Source: UMGS1975 sp959600905
GTDB taxonomy: Bacteria; Bacillota; Clostridia; Christensenellales; QAND01
Assembly (NCBI GenBank): GCA_959600905.1
Contig: CAUGNO010000001.1
Span: 270,707-334,706 of the forward strand
DNA: 64,000 bases
Direction: 5' to 3'
The notes beneath the pieces are model-generated. The model was given only the letters and a program-made list of their open reading frames with translations. It was not told the DNA's origin and did no database searches. The translations under genes and the position numbers were made by a program. This document shows, in pieces, positions 8,751-17,874 of the stretch (position 1 is its first letter; the number at the start of each line of letters is the position of its first letter).

Positions 8751-9272
8751 ATGTTTCAAAATTCTCGATACAGTATCGTTGTGAATATTGCCCTATTCCT
8801 GCTGGGCATATATTTTGTAGCGGCCCCGAACACCGCGTTGCCGACGATTGTTACCATCTTGGCCGTGGCAGCCTTTGTTTACGGTGCATGGCAGTTGTTT
8901 TGTTATTATCGCGCAACGCAAACCGGCGCAGATACCAACAAACCGCTGCTTTTGGGGATTGTATCCATCGTTGCCGGCATATTGCTTTTGATCTTCAAAA
9001 TGCAGCTGATTCTTGGCGCACTGCCCATCGTGTTTGCGGTTTGGATGGTCTTTATCGCTTTCCAGCGTGTAACGCAAGCCATGGCTATGAAAAATGCCGG
9101 CGTTATCAACTGGTATCTGCCGCTTATCACTGCTGTGATTTCGTTTATTTTGGCCATCATTGTGCTGACGCATATCATGCAGGTGAATGCAATCATCACT
9201 TCCATGATTGGCATTTATTGCATTGCGCTAAGCGCCCTGACGCTGGGCGAAATGCTGGCTATCAAAAAATAA
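8751..9272 (+). CDS. DUF308 (HdeD-like) membrane protein
   Basis: 173 residues with about six hydrophobic helices in three pairs, the usual pattern of DUF308/HdeD proteins. AAGGAGGG precedes ATG 8751. No catalytic residues are visible. HdeD in Escherichia coli is linked to acid resistance, but the role in Bacillota is unknown. A second DUF308 domain occurs at 14.7 kb in fusion with a papain-like domain. The gene is followed by its own terminator. Confidence 0.85.
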   Translation: MFQNSRYSIVVNIALFLLGIYFVAAPNTALPTIVTILAVAAFVYGAWQLFCYYRATQTGADTNKPLLLGIVSIVAGILLLIFKMQLILGALPIVFAVWMVFIAFQRVTQAMAMKNAGVINWYLPLITAVISFILAIIVLTHIMQVNAIITSMIGIYCIALSALTLGEMLAIKK

Positions 9273-9284
9273 ATTTTGCCAAAA

Positions 9285-9314
9285 AGCAAGCCATCCGTTT
9301 GGATGGCTTTTTCT
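9285..9314 (+). terminator. Terminator of the DUF308 gene
   Basis: AAGCCATCC / GGATGGCTT with a GTTT-type loop is followed by five T residues. Confidence 0.88.
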
Positions 9315-9335
9315 TTGAGAAAAGGAAGTGATTTT

Positions 9336-10117
9336 ATGATACGCGCTTACGGCAACGCTCCTTATCGGGTAGCGCTATTGCATGGAGGCCCCGGTGCACC
9401 CGGTACTTTGGCGCCCCTTGCGCGCAGATTATCTTGCTTCGGCGGCGTGTTGGAGCACCTTCAAACCCAATACGATCTGCCATCCCTTTTACACAATATA
9501 TCGGAAGAACTTTCTCCGTTTGGTCCCGTTGTAGTAGCTGGACATTCCTGGGGCGCGTGGTTAGGGCTGTGGACAGCAGCGCTTTTTCCTGCGCAGGTAC
9601 CCGTTTGATACTCATTGGAAGCGCACCGCTTACCGATGCATACGTTCCACAAATCACGCAAAGACGGCTGGCCAATCTTTCCTCTTCAAAAGCGAACCGC
9701 ATGGCAACCGCGCTTGCCATGCTAGAAAATGGAAATTCCCAGCAGCGCCAAACAGCCATGGCGGCGCTGCCCACGCTGCTCGCACAGTCGGACGCATATC
9801 AAACAGCGCCCGAAGCCGTTATGCCGGGCGATCTATGGCCAGAGGATGAGGCTGCCTATGCCAATCTATGGCCTTTGGCCGCTTCGCTGCGCACCCAAGG
9901 CGCTTTGCTGCAATCGGCACTCTCTGTACACTGCCCCATTGACATTATACATGGCGCCTGCGACCCGCATCCGGCTGAAGGCGTGTATACACCGTTGCAA
10001 AAGATCGGCGTTCCCTTCACACTTCATCTTCTTTCCCGCTGTGGCCATACACCATTTACTGAGCGGTATGCGCAGGATGATTTTTATCAGTTGATGCGAA
10101 TGCTTTGCTTTGCATGA
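9336..10117 (+). pseudogene. Alpha/beta hydrolase, frameshifted
   Basis: The first part (from ATG 9336, ribosome binding site AAAGGAAG) gives an alpha/beta hydrolase N-terminus with oxyanion loop LLHGGPGAPG and nucleophile elbow VVAGHSWGAWLG. The frame stops at 9606-9608. From about 9600 the next frame continues without loss (RLILIGSAPLTDAY), with a candidate Asp in IIHGACDPH and the catalytic His in RCGHTPFTERY, ending at 10117. One missing base near 9597-9602 explains everything: adding an A after CAGGT restores AQVTRLILIG. The whole would be about 260 residues. It is either a recent inactivating mutation or a sequencing error; no slippery sequence is present. Confidence 0.85.
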
Positions 10118-10143
10118 AAAAACGGGCGATCGCCCGTTTTTTC
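10115..10143. terminator. Bidirectional terminator
   Basis: AAAACGGGCGATCGCCCGTTTT is a perfect palindrome between the converging hydrolase and symporter genes. Confidence 0.9.
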
Positions 10144-11596
10144 ATTGCCGATTTTTCATACCCATTAGGTTTCCGAAATGCCCCTTAGACGCTGTACATA
10201 AGCTTACGATGGGCACCGCTGCTAAAGAAATCAGCATGCCGATGACACCGATCATGGGCGCGTGGCCCACAAATCCCTCTACCCCGGCCAGAGCCAATAT
10301 CGTCATCACCAGTGAGCTGCCCGCCCCTAGCAGCAGACCGGCCCAAGCGCCCTCTCGTGTGGTCTTTGGATAGAAAAGCCCCCAAATATACGGCCCTAAA
10401 AAAGCGCCTGCTATGATGCCCCAAGAATAGCTCATTAGATCCACAATGGGAATCCGGAAAATCGTGACGACCAAGGATAGTGCAATGAATAATACGCACA
10501 TGCCGCGAAGCAGAGCATGGGTCTTTTTTTCTCGGTTTATTTTGATATGCTTTGCCATCAGATCCACAGAAAACGAAGAGCTAGCGGACAACACCAACGC
10601 CGACAGTGTGGACATACTGGCAGAGAGTAACAATACCAGCACAACGGCCATCAAAATCTCGGGCACAATGGAAGTATCCATCAGCATCGTTGTCATGATA
10701 TTGACATTGGGATTCAGCGCTTCCGGCCCTAGGATAACGCGGCCCATAGCGCCGCAGAAGTATGCGCCGCAGCCAATGAGCAGTGCAAATATCGTGGAAA
10801 TATAGGTAGCCTTGCGGATAGCCCCCTCATCCTTAATGGCATAGAATTTGTGAATCATATGCGGCATGCCCAGCGCACCCAGGCTGGTGAGAAGCACCAG
10901 CCAGACCAAATCCCATCCGTTGCTGCCCGGCGTATAGGCAGCGGCCTGAGACAGCGCTTCGGAAACGCTGCCAGTAAGCGATACGCCCTTGGCCGCAACC
11001 AAGTATACCAGCAAACAAACGCCGCCGATCATGATGCTGCCCTGGAAAAAGTCCGCCAGCGCCGCGCCAAAATAGCCGCCGAAAAAGACGTAGAGAGCCG
11101 TTAAGCATGCGATGAGAATATAGCATACATTGGCATCAATCCCAAATGCCGCAGTAAACAACAGATTGATACCCTGGTACACAGAAGCGGAATATGGAAT
11201 CAAAAATAGAAAAATGATAACGGCCGAAAAGGATTGCAGATTAGGGCATTCAAAGCGTTTGGCCAAAAACTGGGGCATGGTAGACGCATCCAGCGCGTGG
11301 GTGATGCGCCGCGTGGGCCCTGCCAGGACTAACCATGCAAATAAGCACCCCAAAATGGCGTTTCCTATGCCGACCCACATGCTGGAAAGCCCAAATTGGC
11401 GGCCAAGATCGCTGGCATAGCCAATAAAGATTACAGCAGAAAAATAGGAAGTGCCGTATGCAAACGCGCTCATCCAGGGGCCGACATTCCGCCCTGCCAG
11501 CATAAAATCCGAAGTGTTGCCTGCCCGGCTCCTGCTGTATATGGCTACCCCGGCCATCAGCAGCAAAAACAACCCCAATACAATGTACTTTGCCAT
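10142..11596 (-). CDS. Sodium:solute symporter (SSS) family transporter
   Basis: 484 residues from ATG 11596, placed 9 bases after AAGGGG; the longest frame would use a TTG 18 bases earlier that overlaps this site. About 13 hydrophobic helices, with N-terminal GRNVGPWMSAFAYGTSYFSA typical of the SSS (LeuT-fold) family, which imports sugars, amino acids or vitamins with Na+. The substrate is not recognisable. It lies next to an FGGY kinase on the same strand, but a strong terminator separates them. Confidence 0.9.
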   Translation of the reverse strand: MAKYIVLGLFLLLMAGVAIYSRSRAGNTSDFMLAGRNVGPWMSAFAYGTSYFSAVIFIGYASDLGRQFGLSSMWVGIGNAILGCLFAWLVLAGPTRRITHALDASTMPQFLAKRFECPNLQSFSAVIIFLFLIPYSASVYQGINLLFTAAFGIDANVCYILIACLTALYVFFGGYFGAALADFFQGSIMIGGVCLLVYLVAAKGVSLTGSVSEALSQAAAYTPGSNGWDLVWLVLLTSLGALGMPHMIHKFYAIKDEGAIRKATYISTIFALLIGCGAYFCGAMGRVILGPEALNPNVNIMTTMLMDTSIVPEILMAVVLVLLLSASMSTLSALVLSASSSFSVDLMAKHIKINREKKTHALLRGMCVLFIALSLVVTIFRIPIVDLMSYSWGIIAGAFLGPYIWGLFYPKTTREGAWAGLLLGAGSSLVMTILALAGVEGFVGHAPMIGVIGMLISLAAVPIVSLCTASKGHFGNLMGMKNRQ

Positions 11597-11625
11597 CCTC
11601 TTAATCCCCTTCAAAACTTTTTAGC

Positions 11626-11655
11626 ATTGTATCATGTTACAGTGACAAAGTACAA
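11626..11655 (-). promoter_or_regulatory. Promoter of the symporter gene
   Basis: TTGTAC and TACAAT are 18 bases apart on the minus strand, 30 bases before the symporter start. Confidence 0.55.
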
Positions 11656-11684
11656 GGCAAAAGAGAGAAAAAAGTGGAAATATC

Positions 11685-11714
11685 AAAAAAAGGCGGGATA
11701 AACCGCCTTTTTTT
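11685..11714 (-). terminator. Terminator of the FGGY kinase gene
   Basis: AAAAGGCGG / CCGCCTTTT hairpin with A and T runs on both sides, immediately after the kinase stop. Confidence 0.88.
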
Positions 11715-11719
11715 GCATG

Positions 11720-13036
11720 TTATCGGATGCGTTTTGCAATATGGCACAGGCCCCACAACGCCTCATCCTCTTTGGGGGAAAAGGCCGTTGGTAGACCGGT
11801 AGCCAGCTCAATCCGTTTCCGCATTTCTTCGGATTTAGACAGCTTTCCACCGCAAAGCACGATACGGTCTATCGCCGGATTCAGCGCCCTCAGCTTAGCA
11901 ATGGCCGCTGCATAAGCGTTTGCCAAGCCATCCATCGTCGCGGCAAAAAGATTGCACGCTGAAAGATTGTCCTTACCGATATTTTGAATGGCGCCCTCGC
12001 CCTGGCCTATATAAAAATCCGGTTTTACGGACAGAGCCTGTGTATCTGCTTTGACCTGCTGCCACATCGCCTGCCAAATATCCTGCTTATCTACCTTTTG
12101 CCCTGTGATTTTTTCCAAAATATCCGCATAAAAATCTATCACAACATCCATCGCCCTGCCGCCCGGCTGGCGCGTGATCGTCATTAGGCTGCTTCCCTCA
12201 AAAAACGGACGCACCTCCATCTCCGCCTTTACATATCCTTTTACAGGCGCACAGAGAATGCCGCCCGTTCCCAACGTGATCACCACGGAAGTAGCGATGT
12301 TTTCTATCTCGTCTACAGAGCCATATACGCTGGCCTGATGGTCTCCGATGTCAGCAAACAACGGCACGCCGCGATAATCGCCCAGCGGCTCTGTCTCACA
12401 GACAATTTCCGGAAAACTGAGCGCGCCGGCGCCTACCACGTCAATGGTACGCTGATTCCAGCATCCCTTGGGGGCATCTGCAAAGCCGGTAGATGCGGCG
12501 CTCGTCAGATGGCAGGCATGGCGCTTTCCACCGGACATTCGATAAATCAAGTAGCTGCCAAGGGTATGAAACATGGCGCCTGAAAGATCCGGCGTATGAT
12601 CTTTAAGATACGAATACAGGCTGCAAGCCGCGATCCCGGCCTTGTATCTTGTGCCCATAGAGCTGATGGCTTCCTGCCCCAGAAGGCTTTGCAGTTTTTC
12701 CAAATCGCTGCCACCCAGCTTTGGGCGTTCGGCACGGGTATCTTGCCAACTTACATAGGGTGTAATGGCAGTTTCTCCTCTGGTCAGCACAAAGCCGTGC
12801 ATTTGCGTGCTGAATAAGATGCCCTTGACCTCTGGTTCTTTTTCAATCTGATCGTCTACCAGGCCGATCACACCTTGATAGAGCAGATCGGCATCCAGCT
12901 CAAAACAGGCCGCATCCTCATTGGCCAAGCGCGCCGGCGTTGGCGTTCTGGTCTTATGGACTAAGGTATTGGCCTCCGTATCCAATACGGCGGATTTTAG
13001 AAAGCTGCTGCCAATATCCAATGCAATGATTTTCAT
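11720..13036 (-). CDS. FGGY-family carbohydrate kinase
   Basis: 438 residues. The ATPase-type folds of FGGY kinases are seen: phosphate-1 loop ALDIGSSFLKSAVLD at 4-18, substrate-side STQMHGFVLT near 77 and SWQDTRA near 95, phosphate-2 ITLGTGGILCA near 255 and the adenosine loop VLCGGKLSKSEEM near 395. It is shorter than xylulokinase (about 500) and nearer to the sedoheptulokinase-like or uncharacterised branch. It phosphorylates a sugar or polyol in the cytoplasm; the substrate is not certain. It is transcribed alone from a good promoter. Confidence 0.88.
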   Translation of the reverse strand: MKIIALDIGSSFLKSAVLDTEANTLVHKTRTPTPARLANEDAACFELDADLLYQGVIGLVDDQIEKEPEVKGILFSTQMHGFVLTRGETAITPYVSWQDTRAERPKLGGSDLEKLQSLLGQEAISSMGTRYKAGIAACSLYSYLKDHTPDLSGAMFHTLGSYLIYRMSGGKRHACHLTSAASTGFADAPKGCWNQRTIDVVGAGALSFPEIVCETEPLGDYRGVPLFADIGDHQASVYGSVDEIENIATSVVITLGTGGILCAPVKGYVKAEMEVRPFFEGSSLMTITRQPGGRAMDVVIDFYADILEKITGQKVDKQDIWQAMWQQVKADTQALSVKPDFYIGQGEGAIQNIGKDNLSACNLFAATMDGLANAYAAAIAKLRALNPAIDRIVLCGGKLSKSEEMRKRIELATGLPTAFSPKEDEALWGLCHIAKRIR

Positions 13037-13068
13037 CGTTTCTCCCTCTTTATATGTTGATTACTTTT

Positions 13069-13097
13069 ATTATACTAACGCTCGAAATGAAGAGCAA
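13069..13097 (-). promoter_or_regulatory. Promoter of the FGGY kinase gene
   Basis: TTGCTC and TATAAT are separated by 17 bases on the minus strand, 33 bases before the kinase start. Confidence 0.65.
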
Positions 13098-13178
13098 CCA
13101 TTCCCTTTGATTCTAGCATTCACGTTTGGTTCTTCCGTGTTATAATCTAAAATAGAAATACGCATAAGGTGGTGCATA

Positions 13179-13862
13179 GTGAAGCTTTTTTTGTTTCGGC
13201 TTTTGCGGCTTATGGTGGGCTATTTTATTTACGCCACCGGTATGGTCTTCTGTATTCAGGGAAATCTCGGCTATTCCCCTTGGGATATTTTAAACAACGG
13301 TTTTAGTCATATCTTTGGTTGCAGTTTTGGCACTTCCAGCATTACCATTGCTTTTATTCTCATCCTTGTATTGCTGCTCTTCAAACAAAAAATTGGGATC
13401 GGCACCATTGGCAATATGATCTTTTTAGGGCTTTTTTGCGATTTTCTATTGGAAAGCGGCTGGATCCCATTGATGCATACCTGGTACATGGGCATTCTAT
13501 TCATTATCATCGGCGCGGCGATTCTTGCCTTTGCAACTTATCTGTATGTAGGCGCCGGCTTTTACGCAGGGCCTCGTGACGGTATCATGCTCTTGTTTAC
13601 GGAAAAAAGCGGATGGCCAGTCGGCCTGTGCCGCATTTTAATTGACATTACCACAGCGGGCGTGGGCTATCTGATGGGTGGCTTTTTGGGCATTGGCAGC
13701 GTTGTCAATGTGCTTGTGATGGGGCCGATGATCCAGTTGATGTTCCGCATCTTTCATTTTGATTCCAAGGCCGTACAGCACGAAAGCGTAGCGGATACCT
13801 ATCGTTTTCTAAGAGATGCTATGCGGGCCAAACGGGCCGCACACCCCATAGATAAGGATTAA
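13179..13862 (+). CDS. YczE/YitT-type membrane protein
   Basis: 227 residues, five or six hydrophobic helices. The N-terminus (GYFIYATGMVFCIQGNLGYSP with WDILNNG next) and the middle GAGFYAGPRDGIMLLF are hallmarks of the YczE family. The function is unknown; in Bacillus subtilis yczE is linked to surfactin and bacillaene production. The start is GTG 13179, preceded by AAGGTGGTG. It is a single gene ending at a bidirectional terminator. Confidence 0.85.
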   Translation: MKLFLFRLLRLMVGYFIYATGMVFCIQGNLGYSPWDILNNGFSHIFGCSFGTSSITIAFILILVLLLFKQKIGIGTIGNMIFLGLFCDFLLESGWIPLMHTWYMGILFIIIGAAILAFATYLYVGAGFYAGPRDGIMLLFTEKSGWPVGLCRILIDITTAGVGYLMGGFLGIGSVVNVLVMGPMIQLMFRIFHFDSKAVQHESVADTYRFLRDAMRAKRAAHPIDKD

Positions 13863-13899
13863 GCGGGCCAGGCTTTTCCTGCTGCAAATACCGCATACA

Positions 13900-13931
13900 C
13901 CGCACAGGTAAGACAGCCTGTGCGGTTTTTC
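13900..13931. terminator. Bidirectional terminator
   Basis: CCGCACAGG / CCTGTGCGG hairpin followed by a T-run, between converging genes. Confidence 0.85.
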
Positions 13932-13934
13932 TTG

Positions 13935-14642
13935 CTATAAAATATGCTGCTCACTCAGCAATGCCTTTTGCGCCCGCCAATCCGGATAGACCTGCTGCAA
14001 AACCCGGTAAAACGCAGCGCTGTGGTTTGGCTCTACCAGATGCGACAGCTCATGCGCCAAGATATAATCGGTACAGCTCAGCGGCGCATGAACGAGCTTT
14101 GGGTTCATGGTAATCACCGCCGTTTGCGCCTGGCAAGTGCCCCAACAGCGTTTCATGCTGCGCAGCTTTAAGGTGGGATATGGGATATCAAACGACTGAA
14201 AAGCAGGATAAACGGCTTGTAACCGCTGCCGGCACATGGTCTGGTAAAGGCCCCGCAGCGCTGTATTCAGCATCGCCTGATTTTTCTTTTCCTCGCTTTT
14301 ATCTTTCACGGCCAAAATGCAGGTATCCATCCCGATGGAAAGACCGCTGCCCTGCGTGGTCAACGCAAGCGTAAATGGATTCCCAAGCAGCCAAAGCGGC
14401 GCGCCGTCCTTGGCTTCGGGCTGGGCCTTTAGATTGCAAAGGGCCTGCTCTCTCTGCTTAAGACGGCGCCATATCCAGTCCGCCTTTTCCTCCACAAACG
14501 CCTGTATAAACGCATGGGAGACCCGCCTAGGCGCCGAAACTTTAACCGCCCCCTCCGCCGTGATGCGCAGGTTTACATGCTTTATTTTTTTGCGCTCTAT
14601 GCAATATTCGATGCGCTCTCCACTATATTCAATGCTTGGCAC
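13935..14642 (-). CDS. YgjP-type zinc metallopeptidase (M48-like)
   Basis: The frame extends to 14690, but the only ribosome binding site (AGGAGG) lies 10 bases before GTG 14642, giving about 235 residues. The C-terminal third has the zinc motif HELSHLVEPNHSAAFYRVL, where HExxH binds zinc and the downstream H belongs to a third ligand, plus the upstream block MKRCWGTCQAQTAVITMN seen in DUF45/YgjP proteins. It is a predicted cytoplasmic zinc protease; YgjP is not well characterised. It converges on yczE and diverges from the DUF308-fusion gene. Confidence 0.85.
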   Translation of the reverse strand: MPSIEYSGERIEYCIERKKIKHVNLRITAEGAVKVSAPRRVSHAFIQAFVEEKADWIWRRLKQREQALCNLKAQPEAKDGAPLWLLGNPFTLALTTQGSGLSIGMDTCILAVKDKSEEKKNQAMLNTALRGLYQTMCRQRLQAVYPAFQSFDIPYPTLKLRSMKRCWGTCQAQTAVITMNPKLVHAPLSCTDYILAHELSHLVEPNHSAAFYRVLQQVYPDWRAQKALLSEQHIL

Positions 14643-14734
14643 GCGCGCCTGTCCTCCTGTTTTGCAAAAAAGCAATGGATTGTGTATCATTCTATATACA
14701 TAGCATACACTATTTTCAAGAAAAGAGGGAGAAC

Positions 14735-16036
14735 ATGGATCTTTCCAAACGCATCGAGACGGGCACTTTGCTTGCCTATGGCCTACTATTGATCTGCGCC
14801 GGAGGTTTTATGACCTTTTTCCCCGACGTATTCATGTCCATGGTCTCCTTTTTGCTGTTATGCTTTTTTGGTATTTCTTTTGTCTTGAATGCCATCGCGC
14901 TTTTTTCCCGCCACCCCAAGCAGGAAAAACGGCGTGCGCTGCTGTCCTCTGGCTCTTTGGCGGGCGACCTTGCCGCCTTTATCCTGGTTTTGATATTTGA
15001 GGACAAGCTGTTTACCATTATATCTCTTTGTTTTGGCATTTGGACGCTGTTTAACGGGCTGGTTAAACTGATCTTATACATAGAGTATCGTAAAAACCAG
15101 GTATCGGGCCGCTTGCTTACGCTGTTTGCGGCTGTGGTATCGTTGGCGCTAGGGTTCGTTTTTTTGGCCAGCCCTGCCATGCACCGTGAAACGTCGGTAT
15201 TCATTTGTGGTGTGTATCTAATGGTATATGGCATTACCTATATTCAGGATTTCATCCGCCAGGTATATCCTTCTGCCTTTGTACCTGGCAAGCGTCGTTT
15301 ACATCTTGGATGGCCTGCCTTTCTCGTTGCGCTGATGCCCAATGCGATGATCAAAAAAATCAATGCGATGTATGCAAAAAAGCAGGTACCTCCGCTTCAC
15401 GCTGAAAAGAGCAGCGCCCCGCCGGATATTGAGGTATTCGTACACGCCTCGGACGAAGGGTTTTCCAAATTTGGGCATGTGGACCTTTATTTTGAAGGGC
15501 GCGTATACACCTATGGCTGCTATGATGACCGTACCAAATGGTTCTTTACCCTGCTGGGTGAAGGACACTTGATTACCACAGAACACAAGCAGGCGTATCT
15601 GCGCCTTGCCATCGCATATAGCAAAAAAACCATTTTTGGATTCGGGCTGCGCCTAACCGAGGAGCAAAAGCAATTTGTCCGGCATAAGCTCAAGGACTTT
15701 TCCGTCTGCCTGGCGCCCTGGTATCCTGATGCACAGCTTGCCGAGCAGGGCCGGCTGCCCAACGAGCCTTATGATGATTATGCCAGTCTTTTGTATACGC
15801 AAACGGATGCGCAGTTCTTCCGGGTAACCAAGGGCCGCTTTAAGACATATTTCGTACTGGGCACAAATTGCGTTTTATGGGCGGACCAAATTTTGGGGGC
15901 CGCCGGGCTGGATATGATTCGTGTCAGCGGCATCATCACGCCGGGATCGTATTATGATTACCTAACAAAGCAGTATCATATGGAAAATACTGCCGTGATT
16001 TCCTATACCGTATACCGAGAAGAGCAAACAACCTAA
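14735..16036 (+). CDS. DUF308 membrane domain fused to a permuted papain-like domain
   Basis: 433 residues from ATG 14735 (ribosome binding site AGAGGGAG). Residues 1-165 form six helices of HdeD/DUF308 type. After a linker, about 225-420 looks like a circularly permuted NlpC/P60 or DUF4105-like fold: His in SKFGHVDLYFEG near 248 comes first and Cys in LGTNCVLWADQI near 378 follows, the reverse of normal papain order. The soluble part would face either side of the membrane; the topology was not worked out. It may act on a peptide or lipid amide. No characterised protein with this pairing is known to me. A plain DUF308 gene lies 6 kb away. Confidence 0.78.
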   Translation: MDLSKRIETGTLLAYGLLLICAGGFMTFFPDVFMSMVSFLLLCFFGISFVLNAIALFSRHPKQEKRRALLSSGSLAGDLAAFILVLIFEDKLFTIISLCFGIWTLFNGLVKLILYIEYRKNQVSGRLLTLFAAVVSLALGFVFLASPAMHRETSVFICGVYLMVYGITYIQDFIRQVYPSAFVPGKRRLHLGWPAFLVALMPNAMIKKINAMYAKKQVPPLHAEKSSAPPDIEVFVHASDEGFSKFGHVDLYFEGRVYTYGCYDDRTKWFFTLLGEGHLITTEHKQAYLRLAIAYSKKTIFGFGLRLTEEQKQFVRHKLKDFSVCLAPWYPDAQLAEQGRLPNEPYDDYASLLYTQTDAQFFRVTKGRFKTYFVLGTNCVLWADQILGAAGLDMIRVSGIITPGSYYDYLTKQYHMENTAVISYTVYREEQTT

Positions 16037-16124
16037 AATTTAGCGTATTTTTCCCTTTCTTGTCTTGTCAACGGCGGTACAAAGGGGTAAAGTATATTGT
16101 AAATTGCAAAGGAGGGATGTTGTG

Positions 16125-16379
16125 ATGTCTTTTACCTATTATCCCAAGGGAGTATGTTCGCAAAAGATACAAATTGAATTGGCAAAGGATCATACCATCC
16201 AGGATATACAAATCATTGGTGGCTGTGACGGAAACTTAAAAGGGGTGCGGGCGCTTTGCATCGGTCAAAAGGCTGAGGATGTGATCCGTTCTCTCAGCGG
16301 TATCCATTGCGGCCCGAAGGCCACCTCTTGCCCGGACCAGATCTCCAAAGCGCTTACCATGGCGTTGGCTCAGCAATGA
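16125..16379 (+). CDS. TSCPD domain protein
   Basis: 84 residues from ATG 16125, which follows AAAGGAGGG. It contains the motif TSCPD near residue 66 and conserved cysteines at GVCSQK, GGCDGN and IHCGP. This is the small TIGR03905-type family, a single domain also found at the C-terminus of ribonucleotide reductases, thought to bind metal or nucleotide. Function is not known. It precedes the NAGPA gene by 42 bases. Confidence 0.88.
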   Translation: MSFTYYPKGVCSQKIQIELAKDHTIQDIQIIGGCDGNLKGVRALCIGQKAEDVIRSLSGIHCGPKATSCPDQISKALTMALAQQ

Positions 16380-16421
16380 GCGCCAAAGCTAGAATACAAA
16401 TGAGACGGAGTTCATCTATCC

Positions 16422-17558
16422 ATGGCATATTATGATGATTTTTATCAAGAGCCCAGGCAAAAACGTGGATCTGCACCGCAGCGCAGGCCGGCGCCTTCCA
16501 CTAGGCAAAGCGCTGCGCGCGGCCCTCGGTACGGCGCTTCCCCGCGGCCGAATCAGCCGAACAAGCGGCGCACCGGCGGATATCAAAGCGGCGGGGGCGG
16601 GCGTTTCCGCCTGAACAGGTTGACGCGTACCATTCTGATGGATCTTGCGTTGACCATCGCTGGGCTTTTAATTTTTTTGCTATTTCAGCGCGTGCTGCAT
16701 TCCAACAGCGTAGATCCTACGCAGCTGCCCAATACATCGCCGGCGGCCTCTGCCCCGCTAGACGGAACCACGCCTTCCAACGGTGGCACAACCACCAGCG
16801 CCGGGCCATTTGCCAGCAAATTCCCGGATAAGTTTACCACCGGCGGAGTAGAAAAGACCGACACGACCTACAAGAGCCAGAATTTAAATATCACCATCAC
16901 ACAGGGACAGCGCGGCGATGCTATTTACTATTTGGCGGACATTTATGTCAGCGATATCAAGTATCTGAAAACCGCCTTTGCTGGAGGCAAGTATGGCGGC
17001 GGCACGGCCTCCATTGCAGACACGCTGGCAGAAAACAACGGGATATTGGGCGTCAACGGCGATTATTACAGCGCACGCAATGACGGAATCGTCATTCGCA
17101 ACGGCGAATTGTACCGTGAAAAGGTATTTGCGGATGTGTTGATCATGAATAACGATGGCTCCATGGCTACCTACACGGCTGATGCGTTTAACATTGATAC
17201 CGTCAAACAAAACGGGGCCTGGCAAGGCTGGTCCTTTGGGCCGATGCTGCTGCAAAACGGACAGCCTATGACGGAATTTAACAGCAATGTGGTGCGTGCC
17301 AATCCGCGTACCGCCATCGGATACTATGAGCCAGGGCATTACTGTTTCATTGTAGTCGACGGCCGGCAGCCGGGATATTCCGAAGGGCTTTCTATGGCAG
17401 ACTTCTCACAGCTGATGTATGATCTTGGCTGTAAAGTAGCCTATAACTTTGACGGCGGCCAAACCTCCATGATGGTGTTTGACGGCAAGGTTGTCAACAA
17501 ACCCTACAAGGATGGGCGCAGCTGCAGCGATATCGTCTATGTGGGCGAAGGAGAGTGA
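16422..17558 (+). CDS. Phosphodiester glycosidase (NAGPA) domain protein, membrane-anchored
   Basis: 378 residues. The N-terminus is basic and proline-rich (about 1-65), followed by one membrane helix (TILMDLALTIAGLLIFLLF) and a low-complexity Ser/Thr/Pro linker. The extracellular domain from about 145 is of the NAGPA type, with GVNGDYYSARNDGIVIRNG, SFGPMLLQNGQPM, NPRTAIGYYEPG and VAYNFDGGQTSMMVFDG. In bacteria these are linked to exopolysaccharide or glycan turnover. The next gene follows six bases later, so the two form a unit. Confidence 0.9.
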   Translation: MAYYDDFYQEPRQKRGSAPQRRPAPSTRQSAARGPRYGASPRPNQPNKRRTGGYQSGGGGRFRLNRLTRTILMDLALTIAGLLIFLLFQRVLHSNSVDPTQLPNTSPAASAPLDGTTPSNGGTTTSAGPFASKFPDKFTTGGVEKTDTTYKSQNLNITITQGQRGDAIYYLADIYVSDIKYLKTAFAGGKYGGGTASIADTLAENNGILGVNGDYYSARNDGIVIRNGELYREKVFADVLIMNNDGSMATYTADAFNIDTVKQNGAWQGWSFGPMLLQNGQPMTEFNSNVVRANPRTAIGYYEPGHYCFIVVDGRQPGYSEGLSMADFSQLMYDLGCKVAYNFDGGQTSMMVFDGKVVNKPYKDGRSCSDIVYVGEGE

Positions 17559-17564
17559 TCGTAG

Positions 17565-17789
17565 ATGTTAAAACGAGTCCTGCCGCATGTGAGTATCGTA
17601 TGTTCTTTGATGCTCTTGGTGCTGTATATCATCAATCTTTTCAACGATGCCATGGGTTTTTTGCGCGGCCCTGAATTTGAATTTCTGCTTTTGATCGCCA
17701 TTTTTTCTGCTTTTTTTACCGGCGTATACCTGGTACGGGAAAATTGGATCAACGAGCGGCGAAAAAACAGAGATACCACCCGCCGATAA
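17565..17789 (+). CDS. Small two-helix membrane protein
   Basis: 74 residues with helices at about 8-28 and 38-58 and a positively charged C-terminal tail (NWINERRKNRDTTRR). AAGGAGAGTGATCGTAG precedes ATG 17565. It starts six bases after the NAGPA gene and is co-transcribed. I do not recognise the family; it may anchor or assist the NAGPA protein. Confidence 0.7.
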   Translation: MLKRVLPHVSIVCSLMLLVLYIINLFNDAMGFLRGPEFEFLLLIAIFSAFFTGVYLVRENWINERRKNRDTTRR

Positions 17790-17803
17790 GCGTTGATTTG
17801 CCG

Positions 17804-17835
17804 GCGCTCCCTGCTTTGAGGGAGCGCTTTTTTTG
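17804..17835 (+). terminator. Terminator after the NAGPA unit
   Basis: GGCGCTCCC / GGGAGCGCT stem followed by seven T. Confidence 0.85.
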
Positions 17836-17839
17836 CCCA

Positions 17840-17868
17840 TTGCATCATACTACATTTTTCTTTATAAT
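17840..17868 (+). promoter_or_regulatory. Promoter of the folT-type gene
   Basis: TTGCAT and TATAAT are separated by 17 bases. Transcription would begin near 17875, exactly at the 5' side of the THF aptamer. Confidence 0.8.
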
Positions 17869-17874
17869 AAGGGT

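Noticed and set aside
9595..9608. Programmed frameshift in the hydrolase
   Set aside because: No slippery heptamer or downstream structure at the break.
11720..13036. Symporter and FGGY kinase as one operon
   Set aside because: A strong terminator (11685-11714) and a separate promoter for the symporter lie between them.
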